This document shows, piece after piece, positions 42,153-51,921 of a stretch of 64,000 nt of DNA. Position 1 is the stretch's first letter; the number at the start of each line of letters is the position of its first letter. A model generated the notes under the pieces. It worked only from the letters and a program-made list of their open reading frames with translations. It was not told the DNA's origin and did no database searches. A program made the position numbers and the translations under genes. Source of the stretch: Halopiger djelfimassiliensis (GTDB lineage: Archaea > Halobacteriota > Halobacteria > Halobacteriales > Natrialbaceae); contig NZ_HG315687.1 in assembly GCF_000455365.1 (NCBI RefSeq), forward strand, positions 186,001-250,000, read 5' to 3'.

Positions 42153-42803
42153 TCAGGCCTTGCCCGGCGGTCCGCCGCCGTTACCGCCGCCGCCGTTGTT
42201 CCCGCCGGACGAGCCGGCGTGTCCCGGCGGTCCGCCGCCGGTCTCGTCATCGTCGTCGTCATCGTCGTCACTCGGTGGGCCGGCGTGTTCCGGCGGTCCC
42301 TGAGTGCTCTCGTTATCGTCGCTCGGCGGGCCAGCGTGCTCCGGCGGTCCCTGCTTGGTTTCGTTTCCGTCGCTCGGCGGACCGGCGTGTGCGGGCGCGT
42401 TACCGGGGTTGTTCTCGACGACGAAACTCGCCACCGAGATCCCTAACGGGCCGTCGGACTCGTTTTTCTCCTCCTCGACGAACGTCGAGACGAGCGAGCC
42501 GAAGGTTTCGGCCTCCTCGTCGTCGGTTTCGTTGTCGTCGGTTTCGTTGCCGTCTCCCTCGTCGTCGGTTTCGTCGTCAGTCTCGTTGTCGTCTCCCTCG
42601 TCGTCACCGTCCGACTCCTCGGTCTCGTTTCCATCGAGGTCGCTGTCGGTTTCGTCGTCCGTTTCGTTTCCATCGAGTTCCTCCTCGTCGCCGTCGAGTT
42701 CGTCGCCCTCCTGTGTCGTCGCAGCCGCTGCTCCCATCGGAGCCAGCGCTGCACCGACCATGAGGACGGTGAACACGACCGCAAGCAGTCGATATCTGTT
42801 CAT
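42153..42803 (-). CDS. Secreted, extremely acidic repeat protein
   Basis: A 216-residue protein with a Sec-type signal peptide ([20 protein letters not shown], cleavage about AAAATT). Then come about 80 residues of Asp/Glu/Asn-Glu-Thr repeats (units like GNETDDETD), a short ordered-looking segment ([35 protein letters not shown]) and three to four copies of a unit of about 16 residues based on [17 protein letters not shown]. It ends in a Gly/Asn-rich PPGKA tail. NxT sequons are numerous. TATA element TTTATTCC lies 28 bp before ATG 42803. Function unknown; a surface-exposed, solvent-retaining or structural role is only a guess. Confidence 0.75.
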   Translation of the reverse strand: MNRYRLLAVVFTVLMVGAALAPMGAAAATTQEGDELDGDEEELDGNETDDETDSDLDGNETEESDGDDEGDDNETDDETDDEGDGNETDDNETDDEEAETFGSLVSTFVEEEKNESDGPLGISVASFVVENNPGNAPAHAGPPSDGNETKQGPPEHAGPPSDDNESTQGPPEHAGPPSDDDDDDDDETGGGPPGHAGSSGGNNGGGGNGGGPPGKA

Positions 42804-42944
42804 CCGAGTCGAACATTCACGAGAGGTGGAATAAATCCGGACGGCGGTTCTCGGAGTTTCCGACGAGTCGAAACCGACGCAGAATAGTTATAAGCGTTTA
42901 TCGTCTCCTCTGAACGTTCAATTTCCGTTCAACGTCCGGAGGTA

Positions 42945-44243
42945 TCAGTCGGTGGCGCGGCCCACCAGTGACTCGGCTGCCTCGAGCGCCCGGGTTCGAA
43001 CCGCCCCCTCGTCGAGCGTGCGGACCTCGCGGTCGCGCATGAGCACGCGTCCGTCACAGATGGTGTGTCTGACGTCGGCCGCGGCCGCGGCGTAGGCGAG
43101 GTGACTCACGAGGTCGTGCCGCGGCGTCAGGTGCGGTTGCTCGAGATCGATCACCGCGAGGTCCGCCGGCGCGCCTTCTTCGAGACGGCCCGACTCGAGC
43201 CCGATCGCATCGGCGCTTGCGCTCGTGAGCAGTTCGACGACCGCTTCGGCGGGAACGGCGCTTGCGTCTTCGGCGGCCAGTTTCCCGAGCATGGCGGCGT
43301 CGCGGGCCTCGTCCAGCATCGAGAGGTCGTTGTTCGAGGCCGCGCCGTCGGTGCCCAGTCCGACGGTGACGCCGGCCTCGAGCATCCGCTGGATGGGGGC
43401 CATGCCGCTTGCCAGTTTCATGTTCGACGCCGGACAGTGGATGACGCCCGTCCCCGTCTCCGCGAGCAGCTCGATCTCGCGTTCGTCGACGTGGACGCCG
43501 TGGGCGATGAAGTCCTCGGACTCGAGCATCCCGCGTTCGGCGGCGTAGGTAAGCGGCCGCACGTCGTGTTCCTCCACGATCGGTGCGACCTCGTCGGCGG
43601 TTTCGTTCGCGTGGTAATGGATCGGGACGCCGGCCTCGCGGGCCTTGGGAACGAACTCCTCGAGGTACTCCTCGTCGACGGTCGTCAGCGAGTGTGGCAT
43701 AAACGCCGTCGAGATCCGGCCGTCGGCCGCGCCGTCGTACTCGCGGGCGATCTCGAGGCTCGTTTGCATGTCCGACCGAGCGCCCGCGTCGTCTTTGACG
43801 ACGGTGACGACGCCGTGGCCGAGGCGTGCTCGCAGTCCCGCCTCCTCGACGGCCGCGGCGATCTCGGGAACTCGGAAGTACATGTCCGCGAAGCCCGTCG
43901 TTCCGGACTTGATCATCTCGAGCAACCCGAGTTCGGCTCCGGCCCGGACGTCCGCGGCCGTCAGTTCCTCCTCGGCGGGCCAGATGTCCTCGCGAAGCCA
44001 GGCGTCGAGGGGTTTATCGTCCGCGTAGCCGCGCAACAGCGTCATCGCGACGTGGCAGTGGCCGTTGACGAAGCCGGGGGTGACGAGCGAGTTCGACGCA
44101 TCGAGCGTCTCGTCGCCGTCGCCCGCCAGACTCGGCCCGATCTCGAGAATGCTGCCGGCGTCCTGATCGATCAGTACGTCCGCACGCGTCACCGTCGCGT
44201 CGGGCAACAGCACGTGCCCCCCGGTGATCGAAAGCGTCGTCAT
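42945..44243 (-). CDS. mtaD: SAH/MTA/5'-deoxyadenosine deaminase (amidohydrolase)
   Basis: A 432-residue metal-dependent amidohydrolase. Metal ligands are visible: HxH in GFVNGHCHVAMTLLRG, His in IHYHANET, His in IAHGVHVDE, and Asp in LGTDGAASNN, together with IHCPASNMKLASG. These place it in the MtaD/DadD/TrzN group, which deaminates SAH, methylthioadenosine or 5'-deoxyadenosine. Start MTTLSITGGHVLLPDA at 44243. The exact substrate cannot be fixed from motifs, but proximity to ahcY fits SAM by-product recycling. Confidence 0.9.
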   Translation of the reverse strand: MTTLSITGGHVLLPDATVTRADVLIDQDAGSILEIGPSLAGDGDETLDASNSLVTPGFVNGHCHVAMTLLRGYADDKPLDAWLREDIWPAEEELTAADVRAGAELGLLEMIKSGTTGFADMYFRVPEIAAAVEEAGLRARLGHGVVTVVKDDAGARSDMQTSLEIAREYDGAADGRISTAFMPHSLTTVDEEYLEEFVPKAREAGVPIHYHANETADEVAPIVEEHDVRPLTYAAERGMLESEDFIAHGVHVDEREIELLAETGTGVIHCPASNMKLASGMAPIQRMLEAGVTVGLGTDGAASNNDLSMLDEARDAAMLGKLAAEDASAVPAEAVVELLTSASADAIGLESGRLEEGAPADLAVIDLEQPHLTPRHDLVSHLAYAAAAADVRHTICDGRVLMRDREVRTLDEGAVRTRALEAAESLVGRATD

Positions 44244-44479
44244 CGACCGGAGGTTCTCACCGGAGCGTCTTAGTAGCGCGGAACCCTGTTCTTCGGCCGG
44301 CGACGCCGGCACTCGAGGACGACAGCTGTCGCGGAGACGTCCGCGGTCCAGCTGTCCGTTCGGACCTCGAGGCGGTGCCCAGTCCGCTGGTTCCCCCTCC
44401 GTTTCGAGTGGAACCGTTGTCCGGTCCGACGCGCATGCGGACTGAATCCTGACTGGCGTCGATCACGTCCCGGCGGCGG

Positions 44480-47140
44480 TCAGCCGCGGAGCCACGCGAG
44501 CGGCCTCGTCACCGCCGGCCGGTACTCCTCGTGGGGATCGTACTTCGCGAACGCGAGACTGTTGCTCATCACGCTCACGCTCGAGGTTGCCATCGCGAGT
44601 CCGGCCAGTGCGGGGTTCAAGAGCCCGAGCGAGGCGATCGGGACCAGCGTCGTGTTGTAGACGAGCGCCCAGAACAGGTTCTGGCGAACCTTCGAGAGCG
44701 TCGCCTCGGAGATGCGGACGGCCTTGAGCACGTCCGCCGGGTCGTCGCGCATCAGGGTCACGTCGGCGCTCTCGATGGCCACGTCGGTTCCCGAGCCGAT
44801 GGCGACGCCGACCTGCGCCGTCGTCAGCGCGGGCGCGTCGTTGACGCCGTCGCCGACCATCATGACGCGACGTCCGCCGTCCTGCAGCGCTTCGATGTGG
44901 TCGGCCTTGTCCTCGGGCAACACCTCGGCGCGGACGTTGTCGGGATCGATCCCGACTCGGTCGGCGACCGCGCGGGCCGTGCGCTCGTTGTCGCCGGTGA
45001 GCATCACGACCTCGGTGCCCCGCTCGCGCAGCGCCGCGACGGTCTCGGTCGCGCTCTCGCGGACCTCGTCTGCGACCGCGAGGACCCCCAGCAGGTCGCC
45101 GTCGACCGCGACCGGCATCGCCGTCTTGCCCTCGCGCTCGAGTCGCGTCAGCGTCTCCTCGGCCGGAGCGGTGTCGATCCCCTCGTCCTCGAGGAGCTTT
45201 CGGCGGCCGACCAGTACGGTCCCGCGGTCGGTCTCGGCGCGGATCCCGTGACCGGGGACGTTCTCGAACGCTTCGAGGTCGCCGACCTCGATGTTCCGTT
45301 TCTCGGCACCGTCGACGATCGCGCGGGCGATCGGGTGTTCGGAGCCGGATTCGGCCGTCGCGGCCGCGCCGAGGACGAACGACTCGAGGTCCGTCTCGCG
45401 CTCGGACAGGAGGCCGCCGTCCGGCGCGGGCTCCGTCCCGCCGTCGGCGACCGGCCGCTCGCCGACGAGTTCGACGTCCGTCAGCGTCATCTCGCCGTGG
45501 GTCAGCGTGCCCGTCTTGTCGAAGACGATCGTGTCGATGCCCCGAACCTGCTCGAGCACGTCGCCGCCCTTGAAGAGGACGCCGTTTGTCGCCGCAAGCG
45601 TCGAACCCACCATCGTCGCCGCGGGCGTCGCCAGCCCGAGCGCGCAGGGACAGGCGATCAGCAGTGCGGAGGCGAGGACGATAACGGCAAACTCGAGCAT
45701 CGGCACGCCCGCGGTGCCGACGGCGGCCTCGGGACCGCCCTGGACGGGTTCGAGCAGCGGGAGCACGTCGCCAAGCGCCGCGGAGACGCCGTACAGCGCC
45801 TCGGGGAAGACGAACCAGAGGATCGCCCAGAGGACGGCGTTTGCGATCACCGCGGGGACGAAGTAGGCGCTTATCGTGTCGACCAGCCGCTGGATCTCGG
45901 GCTGGCGCGACTGGGCCTCCTTGACCCGGTCGACGAGTTGCTGGATCGCCGTCTCCGAGCCCACGTTCGTCGCTTCCACGAGCAACACGCCGTTCTCGTT
46001 GATCGTCGAGCCGACGACCTCGTCGCCCTCGCGCTTTTCGACGGGGACCGACTCGCCGGTGAGCATCGACTCGTCGACGGCGCTCTGGCCCTCGACGACC
46101 ACGCCGTCGGTCGGGATCTTCTCGCCCGGCCGAACTTTCATCACGTCGCCCGGTTCGACCGCCTCGAGCGGCACCCGGCGCTCGTCACCGTCCTCGACGA
46201 CGGTGGCCTCGTCGGCCTCCATCTCGAGGAGTTCACGGAGCGCGCTGCCGGCGCGGGCCTTCGAGCGAACCTCGAGCCAGTTGCCGACCGTGATAAACCA
46301 CAGGATGAACGCGACGGCCTCGAAGTAGAGGCCGGCACCGCCGATGAGCCCGAACAGGACGGCCGTGCTGTAAACGTACCCCGTCGCGGTGCCAAGCGCT
46401 ACGAGCGTGTCCATGTTCGCCCGCCGGTTGTGCGAGAACGCCCGGTAGGCCCCGGCGAGAAACTCCCTGCCGAGCGTGGCCATCAGGACCGTCGCGAGAA
46501 CGAACTCGAGCAGCCCCATGCCCGACACCGTCGCGACCCCGACGTCGAACTCCCCGAGCGAGGGAAGCGAGACGAGATCGAACATCGCGAGCATGACCGG
46601 CACGAACGGCAGGGTCAACAGCCCGCCGCTGATCACCAACCGGCGCTGCCGACGCAGTTCCCGCTCGACGGCGCGCTCGCGCTGGCTCGCCCCCTGTGTT
46701 CCCTCGGTGTCCTCGCTGTCGTCGTGAACGGGGTCGTATCCGGCGTCCTCGATCGCGTCCCGGATCTGCGCCAGCGAGACGTCGCTCGGGTTGTACTCGA
46801 CGCGCGCTTCGTCGGACGCGAAGTTGACGTCCGCCCGGAGTACACCCGGCAGTTCTTCGACGGCTTCGCTCACCGTCTGCGAACACGTCGCACACGACAT
46901 CCCCATCACGGTGATCGTCTCCGTCTCGGAGACGGCCCCGTAGCCCGCCTCGTCGATCGCCGCGTAGATTTCGGCCAGCGAGACGCTGTCGGGGTCGTAC
47001 GCGACCGTTCCCTCGTCAGTCGCGTAGTTCGCGCTCGCCGACTCGACGCCCTCGAGATCGGCCACCGCGTCCTCGACGGTCCCCGAACACGTCGCACAGG
47101 ACATCCCCGTGATCTCGAGGTGTGCGCTTCTGGTACTCAT
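44480..47140 (-). CDS. copA: Copper-translocating P-type ATPase (CopA-type)
   Basis: An 886-residue P1B-1 ATPase that exports Cu+. It has two N-terminal heavy-metal-associated domains, each with GMSCATCS (Cys15/Cys18 and Cys83/Cys86), and eight TM helices. Other motifs are the actuator motif TGESVPVEK, the transmembrane ligand [10 protein letters not shown], the phosphorylation site [16 protein letters not shown], and the C-terminal [12 protein letters not shown] and [13 protein letters not shown] (Met/Ser-rich M8 site). The CPC plus the N/YN and MSS motifs support Cu+ rather than Zn2+. No chaperone or copper regulator gene is adjacent. Confidence 0.96.
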   Translation of the reverse strand: MSTRSAHLEITGMSCATCSGTVEDAVADLEGVESASANYATDEGTVAYDPDSVSLAEIYAAIDEAGYGAVSETETITVMGMSCATCSQTVSEAVEELPGVLRADVNFASDEARVEYNPSDVSLAQIRDAIEDAGYDPVHDDSEDTEGTQGASQRERAVERELRRQRRLVISGGLLTLPFVPVMLAMFDLVSLPSLGEFDVGVATVSGMGLLEFVLATVLMATLGREFLAGAYRAFSHNRRANMDTLVALGTATGYVYSTAVLFGLIGGAGLYFEAVAFILWFITVGNWLEVRSKARAGSALRELLEMEADEATVVEDGDERRVPLEAVEPGDVMKVRPGEKIPTDGVVVEGQSAVDESMLTGESVPVEKREGDEVVGSTINENGVLLVEATNVGSETAIQQLVDRVKEAQSRQPEIQRLVDTISAYFVPAVIANAVLWAILWFVFPEALYGVSAALGDVLPLLEPVQGGPEAAVGTAGVPMLEFAVIVLASALLIACPCALGLATPAATMVGSTLAATNGVLFKGGDVLEQVRGIDTIVFDKTGTLTHGEMTLTDVELVGERPVADGGTEPAPDGGLLSERETDLESFVLGAAATAESGSEHPIARAIVDGAEKRNIEVGDLEAFENVPGHGIRAETDRGTVLVGRRKLLEDEGIDTAPAEETLTRLEREGKTAMPVAVDGDLLGVLAVADEVRESATETVAALRERGTEVVMLTGDNERTARAVADRVGIDPDNVRAEVLPEDKADHIEALQDGGRRVMMVGDGVNDAPALTTAQVGVAIGSGTDVAIESADVTLMRDDPADVLKAVRISEATLSKVRQNLFWALVYNTTLVPIASLGLLNPALAGLAMATSSVSVMSNSLAFAKYDPHEEYRPAVTRPLAWLRG

Positions 47141-47284
47141 GTGTGAATGTAGTGGCTACCCGTTCAAGCGGATTGTGCCTTTGTGACTGCGAATATCTCT
47201 CCGATAGACTTTCGAAACTAAACCGCGGTCGGTTCTGTAGGGGAATCGTTTTCACTATCAGCCACTGGCTAAGATGCGAGGTAG

Positions 47285-47560
47285 ATGGTGATACCCGTCG
47301 GTATTGTGATTGCGCTCGGTATCGTTGCTCTGGTCATTACAGCGCGAAAGGGGCTAGGGATCACACCTTCCGAGTACCAACTCCTCGGATGGCTTGGATG
47401 CATGGCTCCCATACAGTTACAGGCCTTCCTCCCGCTGTCAGCCACCGTGTCGACGGTCATCGTTTCGAGTGGGCTCGGTGCGACGGTGCTTTTCGTCCAC
47501 GACCTCGTCTGCCTTTTGCGGTCACCCGATCACCCCCTCGGGTCCGGTCAGAACCGGTGA
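47285..47560 (+). CDS. Small two-TM membrane protein
   Basis: A 91-residue protein, MVIPVGIVIALGIVALVITA at the start (first TM), then a cytoplasmic loop (RKGLGITPSEYQLLGWLG), a second TM (LSATVSTVIVSSGLGATVLF) and a polar tail. GAGGT just before the ATG is a weak Shine-Dalgarno. No family recognised. It stands between copA (divergent) and hisG and is followed by about 100 bp without a gene. Confidence 0.6.
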   Translation: MVIPVGIVIALGIVALVITARKGLGITPSEYQLLGWLGCMAPIQLQAFLPLSATVSTVIVSSGLGATVLFVHDLVCLLRSPDHPLGSGQNR

Positions 47561-47662
47561 CGCGGCGACGGTCGACACCCTCGTTGCGGACGTCTGACCC
47601 GGCACGGAATGGTATTGCCCGGATGGAAAGACAGTTCCCGTGCGACGCCAAACCCCCTGTAA

Positions 47663-48520
47663 ATGCGAATCGCCGTTCCCAACAAGGGCCGCCTGCACGA
47701 GCCGACGATCGATCTCTTGGAGCGGGCGGGACTCCACCTCGAGAACGGTGCCGACCGGAAGCTCTACGCCGACACCGTCGATCCCGACGTCTCCGTCCTC
47801 TTTGCCCGCGCGGCGGACATCCCCGAGTACGTCGCCGACGGTGCGGCCGACCTCGGGATCACCGGCTACGATCAGGTTCGGGAGGCCCGCGTCGACAACG
47901 TCTCCGAACTGCTGGATCTTGGATTCGGGCGCTGTCGACTCGTCCTCGCGGCACCCGAGGACGGCGAGATCGACGGCGTCGCCGATCTCGAGGGCGGCAC
48001 CGTCGCCACCGAGTTTCCCACCATCACGCGGGACTTCTTCGACGGGACGGGCGTCGAACCGGACGTCGTCGAGGTCTCCGGCGCGACCGAACTGACCCCA
48101 CACGTCGAGATGGCCGACGCCATCGTCGACATCACGAGCACCGGCACGACGCTGAAGATGAACCGGCTGGCCGTCGTCGAGGAGGTACTCGCGAGTTCCG
48201 TGCGGCTGTTCGGCCGGGAGGACGTCCTCGACGATCCCAAGGTCGACGAGGTACGAACGGCGCTGGACTCGGTCAAACAGGCCGAAGGGAAACGCTACCT
48301 GATGATGAACGTCCCCGAGGATCGACTCGAGGACGTCCGCGACGTCATTCCGGGGATGGGCGGACCGACGGTCATGGACATCGCCGACGAGAACGGCGAC
48401 GGAAAGGTCGCCGTCCACGCCGTCGTCGACGAACGGGACGTCTTCGAGACGATCACCGAGGTCAAGAAGGCCGGCGCGAGCGATATTCTGGTGACGGAGA
48501 TCGAGCGGCTGGTCGAGTAA
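47663..48520 (+). CDS. hisG: ATP phosphoribosyltransferase HisG (long form)
   Basis: A 285-residue enzyme that starts histidine biosynthesis by joining ATP and PRPP. It begins [20 protein letters not shown] and shows [33 protein letters not shown], the PRPP-binding loop around [16 protein letters not shown], and a C-terminal regulatory domain ([20 protein letters not shown] onward) for histidine feedback. Length and the C-terminal domain mark the HisG long form, so no HisZ is required. No other his genes are nearby. Confidence 0.96.
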   Translation: MRIAVPNKGRLHEPTIDLLERAGLHLENGADRKLYADTVDPDVSVLFARAADIPEYVADGAADLGITGYDQVREARVDNVSELLDLGFGRCRLVLAAPEDGEIDGVADLEGGTVATEFPTITRDFFDGTGVEPDVVEVSGATELTPHVEMADAIVDITSTGTTLKMNRLAVVEEVLASSVRLFGREDVLDDPKVDEVRTALDSVKQAEGKRYLMMNVPEDRLEDVRDVIPGMGGPTVMDIADENGDGKVAVHAVVDERDVFETITEVKKAGASDILVTEIERLVE

Positions 48521-48621
48521 CGACCGGCACCCACTCGGTCGACGATACGTCGCCCTCTTTCGGCGACACTGCGGCGGTCACCACGGGGTCGTCGTTCCTG
48601 TGCCGTTCGATCGTCGATCGA

Positions 48622-49017
48622 TCAGTCGTCCGACTCGTCCTCGAGCGCGACTTCGATCGCGGACAGGGTCACGCCGGGCGAAACGACGCCGCGCTCCCGA
48701 TCGTAGGCCACGATCCCGTATGACTCGAGCACGGGGAGGTGCGTCCGGCAAAGCGAGACGTGGATGCGCTGGCGCAGTTCGAGGATCGTCGTGACGACCG
48801 TCGCGTCGTCTTCGTCGTCGGCGAGTCGTCCGACGAGCGTGTGCACTCGGGTGGGGCCGTCGGCGTCGAGGAGACGGCGGATGACCGCTTGCCTCCGGTC
48901 GCTGTCGAGGACGTGCCGGAGGTCCGCACGCGAGAGCGGGAGACCGCCGCTGGGAGCGTCACCGCGAGGGATCGGCCGCTGGAATCCGGGCTGCGGTCGG
49001 TCTGAGTGAATCGTCAT
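48622..49017 (-). CDS. Winged-helix regulator (DUF7344-like)
   Basis: A 131-residue protein starting MTIHSDRPQPGFQRPIPRGD. The wHTH is seen as LRHVLDSDRRQAVIRRLLDA, LELRQRIHVSLCRTHLPVLE and GIVAYDRERGVVSPG, a pattern shared by small haloarchaeal regulators (DUF7344 as I recall). It has the 'H-x3-L/P-xLxxxGxVxYD' helix-wing of this group. An AT-rich element (CGTTTATTCGGC) lies about 30 bp upstream. It is divergent from the small wHTH gene at 49288. Target genes unknown. Confidence 0.82.
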   Translation of the reverse strand: MTIHSDRPQPGFQRPIPRGDAPSGGLPLSRADLRHVLDSDRRQAVIRRLLDADGPTRVHTLVGRLADDEDDATVVTTILELRQRIHVSLCRTHLPVLESYGIVAYDRERGVVSPGVTLSAIEVALEDESDD

Positions 49018-49287
49018 GGACACCTGAGAGTCACCGCCGCCATGCCGAATAAACGCGAGTGCTCGTTTCGACGATCGCGGTCAGTTGTCGCCAGTATTGC
49101 CGACTTGAACCGGAATGAACGGTGGTAAATCCGGCCCAAGAGTCCGCTTTCGACGACAGTCACCGCGGCGTCTGTCGGCTGGGACCACTGACCGACGGCC
49201 TGCCGTCCGTGCCACACCGGCAGCGCGCGACGGCCCTGTTCCCGGGGAAACCACTATGCCATTCTATGTCGTCCCATCGGTACAGCG

Positions 49288-49503
49288 ATGACGGGCTGCT
49301 CGGATCGGTCACTGTTACGAGTACTTGACGAGCGCGGACCGGCGAGAGTCACGGTTCTGGCCGGGGAACTCGAGGCCCACCCGATTACGGTCACCCAGCA
49401 CTGCGACGACCTCCAGTCGGACGGCTACGTTCGGCGGCTCTCCGCCGACGTCTACGGGATCACCGAGGACGGCCGGGAGTATCTCGCGACGCTCCCGGAG
49501 TGA
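49288..49503 (+). CDS. Small PhiH1-repressor-like winged helix protein
   Basis: A 71-residue wHTH protein starting MTGCSDRSLLRVLDERGPAR. Recognition helix ITVTQHCDDLQSDGYVRRLS and wing DVYGITEDGREYL follow the short haloarchaeal 'phiH1 repressor-like' pattern. A TATA-like TTCTATG lies about 26 bp upstream. The 270-bp region it shares with the divergent wHTH gene (48622-49017) contains a small dyad, GACGGC-CT-GCCGTC (49194-49207). It is convergent with the ion-channel gene, 5 bp apart. Confidence 0.8.
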   Translation: MTGCSDRSLLRVLDERGPARVTVLAGELEAHPITVTQHCDDLQSDGYVRRLSADVYGITEDGREYLATLPE

Positions 49504-49508
49504 GCGGT

Positions 49509-50513
49509 TCAGTCGTCGATCGGCGGCCAGTGCCAGGCGTCCGCGTCGACGACGCCGCGGAGTTTTCGACGGCGGTCGGTCAGGTCCGCCAGCGCAGCGG
49601 CGAACGCTTCGTCCGAGACGGTCGGAACGCCCGCCTCGCGAAGCCGGTCGAGGTCCGGCTCGGGCGGGGCGTCGTTTGCTGGTTCGATGAACGCCGTATC
49701 GAGCGTCTCGAGGTAGCTCTGCGTGCTCGAGCGGGCGTCCTCGACCAGCGTGGGATTGGGCTGTTCGTCGTCCGGTACGCCGTACCGATAGATGGTCAGT
49801 GCCTCGTCGAGGATCGGGACGGCGACGGCCGATGCCTGTTTGCTTCGCTCGCTGTGGTAGTAGTGGAGGATCGGATAGGATTTGTGCTGTTCCGCAAGCA
49901 TCGATAGCTGCGAGGAAAGCGACTCGAGCGGTTCCTCGAGGCCGCGGAAGGCCTCGTCCTCGCCGGCCCAACTCGCCCGGACGAACGCTTCGCTTCGTTG
50001 CCCGAGTCCGGTGACGTCGCTTGCGAACGACCGTTTCGCGGAGACGGCACCGAGAACCGACAGGATGTAGGAGATACCCAGCGTGACGAAGGCCATCCCG
50101 GTCGCCGTCGTGAACGAACTGGCGATCTCCCAGGTGCCGCTCGTGGGCGAGTAGTCCCCGTTTCCGTCCGTAAACATGGTGTAGGCGACGTAGTACAGCC
50201 GTCCCGTCCAGGTTGCGGGATCGCCGGTGCGCGTGCTGACGAGCGCGTTCGTCCCGCCGGCAAAGAGGAGCGTCCACCCGATCCAGAGGAGGCCGATCCA
50301 CATGACGAGCGTCAGCGACAGGATCAGCGGGCCGGCGAGGCTGAGCGGACGGGTTCGGTCCCCGCTTGCACGCCGAAGGCCGCGCCAGACGCCGGTCGTC
50401 AGTCGACCGGAGAGCGGCCCGGAGCCTCCGTCGACCCACAGCGTCGTCCAGAGAATGTCCACGATTACGGCGATCAGCAAAACGAGTCCGGCACCGAGAT
50501 ACAGCGGTTGCAT
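49509..50513 (-). CDS. Potassium channel-like membrane protein
   Basis: A 334-residue protein. N-terminal TMs (about 3-22 and 57-80), a pore-like segment YVAYTMFTDGNGDYSPTSG (TDGNGDY resembles the TxGxGD selectivity filter, with Asp/Asn changes) and a further TM (GMAFVTLGISYILSVLGAVS) form a two-TM/pore unit. It is followed by a long soluble C-terminal region with helical content. The start MQPLYLGAGLVLLI at 50513 is preferred over one five codons upstream. Ion-channel activity is inferred from the filter-like loop; the altered filter leaves selectivity open. Confidence 0.78.
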   Translation of the reverse strand: MQPLYLGAGLVLLIAVIVDILWTTLWVDGGSGPLSGRLTTGVWRGLRRASGDRTRPLSLAGPLILSLTLVMWIGLLWIGWTLLFAGGTNALVSTRTGDPATWTGRLYYVAYTMFTDGNGDYSPTSGTWEIASSFTTATGMAFVTLGISYILSVLGAVSAKRSFASDVTGLGQRSEAFVRASWAGEDEAFRGLEEPLESLSSQLSMLAEQHKSYPILHYYHSERSKQASAVAVPILDEALTIYRYGVPDDEQPNPTLVEDARSSTQSYLETLDTAFIEPANDAPPEPDLDRLREAGVPTVSDEAFAAALADLTDRRRKLRGVVDADAWHWPPIDD

Positions 50514-50707
50514 GTCGTCCCGGATCAACCACGCGGACGCATGTCAACGGTCTGCCGGCACTGCAAACGATCGGTACCAGGAAAGTGCGATACCGAAACG
50601 ATAGCGGCGAGCAAACAGCGGGCAGTGCTTCGACGCGCCGGCGGCGAGCAACGCCGACCGGATTCGGACAGCGTTGACGCTCGAGCGTCGGTCAAACGGT
50701 GAGCTCG

Positions 50708-51268
50708 TTATTCGAGCAACCCGAGATCCTCGAGCCGGGAGACGATCTTGTCGACGGCGTGTTCGGCGTCTTCGGGCTTTTTCCCGCCGGTAATGACCAG
50801 CTTCCCGGAGCCAAACAGCAACGCGACGACCTCGGGTTCGTCGAGGCGGTAGACGAGGCCGGGGAACTGCTCGGGTTCGTACTCGATGTTCTCGAGGCCG
50901 AGCCCGATCGCGATCGCGTTCAGGTTGAGGTTTCGGCCGAGGTCGGCCGAGGTGACGATGTTCTGGACGACGATCTCGGGGTCCTCGTTGACCTGTATCT
51001 GGAGCTCCCGGAGCTTGTCGAAGACGATGCGCAGGCTCTCGTGGACGTCGTCGGTGCTTTTCGCGCCGGTACAGACGATCTTTCCGGAGCGGAAGATCAG
51101 TGCAGCCGACTTGGGATTCTGGGTGCGGTAGACGAGACCGGGGAACTGCTCGGGGTCGTAGTCGGCCCCCTCGAGGTCCATCGCGACGCTCTGGAGGTCG
51201 AGTTCCTGTCCGATGCCGGTCGACGCCACCACGTTTTCGATGTTGATGGTGTCCTTCGGATCCGTCAT
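50708..51268 (-). CDS. tbp: TATA-box binding protein
   Basis: A 186-residue TBP with two imperfect direct repeats (about residues 8-90 and 98-181) forming the saddle. Repeat motifs: QFPGLVYRTQNPKSAALIFR and QFPGLVYRLDEPEVVALLFG, plus FRSGKIVCTGAKSTDD and FGSGKLVITGGKKPED. It recognises the TATA elements that precede most genes here. Haloarchaea carry multiple TBPs; this one starts MTDPKDTINIENVV, as general TBPs do. AT-rich double TATA elements precede it. Confidence 0.96.
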   Translation of the reverse strand: MTDPKDTINIENVVASTGIGQELDLQSVAMDLEGADYDPEQFPGLVYRTQNPKSAALIFRSGKIVCTGAKSTDDVHESLRIVFDKLRELQIQVNEDPEIVVQNIVTSADLGRNLNLNAIAIGLGLENIEYEPEQFPGLVYRLDEPEVVALLFGSGKLVITGGKKPEDAEHAVDKIVSRLEDLGLLE

Positions 51269-51286
51269 AAGTCGCTTAAAAAGACG

Positions 51287-51304
51287 TATTTAAGGTTTAT
51301 AAAG
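51287..51304 (-). promoter_or_regulatory. Tandem TATA-like elements upstream of tbp
   Basis: Minus-strand TTTATAAA (51297-51304) and CTTAAATA (51287-51294) bracket the -27 position relative to ATG 51268. The strong AT run in a GC-rich flank suggests a robust, possibly autoregulated promoter. Confidence 0.65.
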
Positions 51305-51659
51305 GTTGGTGCCGATGCCGGATTTGTCCGGTTTATATGGGTGTCCGCCTCGACCGAAAGTGTCGGACTCGGCCGCTAGAGATGCTGAAAGACGGAATTC
51401 GTATCGGGGAACGCCTTCCGGTAGCTGTCGGTCCGGGCAACGATATCGCCTCCCACTATCACCATCGGCATCGATTGACTCCGGGTCGAGTAATGGTCGA
51501 TTTCGGAGCTCGGGATCGGTAATCCGACGATACCTCCGTATTTTACGCCCTTCCGATGGGTGAATGGAGTGTCCGACTCAAAGCCTTTGTAGAATAAGTA
51601 TAAGTAACTTCCGGTGGTGATATTCAGGTGGCGCGCTATGCGCTAGCACAAGTCATCCG
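51305..51659. other. Sparse region upstream of tbp, with a possible 46-codon frame
   Basis: About 355 bp with no confident gene. ATG 51382 opens a 46-residue frame to 51522 (MLKDGIRIGERLPVAVGPGN at the start, with a His/Arg-rich middle), whose composition is less Arg-skewed than typical shadow frames. A GTTTATATGG element at 51329 is about 50 bp ahead of it. I rate it as doubtful. An AT-rich block at 51583-51610 may be the promoter of the gene at 51660. Confidence 0.3.
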
Positions 51660-51857
51660 ATGGCTTCGGAGACACCCAGGCAAATGGTTGGAATTGTACG
51701 GGCTCAGTCACCGCCCGAGATCGGCGTCTACTGCGGCGTCATGCTCGCTCTCTGTGGTGTAAGTTTCGGTGCGATCCTCGTGATCGTATCCGGCATGATC
51801 TTCGCGATCATGTCACTGCTGGCGTGGGTATACGTCAGGAAACTCGCCACGGAGTAG
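51660..51857 (+). CDS. Small two-TM membrane protein with Cys residues
   Basis: A 65-residue frame (or 57 from ATG 51684). The start segment MVGIVRAQSPPEIGVYCGVM is followed by two adjacent hydrophobic spans, CGVMLALCGVSFGAILVIV and GMIFAIMSLLAWVYVRKLAT. The coding sense is supported by the strongly hydrophobic, compositionally sensible product. A partial, diverged copy of its 5' end lies about 240 bp downstream (51922-51960), in the sense orientation. Function unknown. Confidence 0.6.
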   Translation: MASETPRQMVGIVRAQSPPEIGVYCGVMLALCGVSFGAILVIVSGMIFAIMSLLAWVYVRKLATE

Positions 51858-51921
51858 GTGCCTCGAGTGGAGTACGGCCTATACCCCTTGACCTCGAATT
51901 TTTTGAAAAAGAACGTGGTTG

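Noticed and set aside
44531-47146. Long plus-strand reading frame of 871 codons across the copper ATPase
   Set aside because: It lies wholly antisense to copA, is rich in Arg/Asp/Val with no domain, and long antisense frames are expected in GC-rich haloarchaeal DNA.
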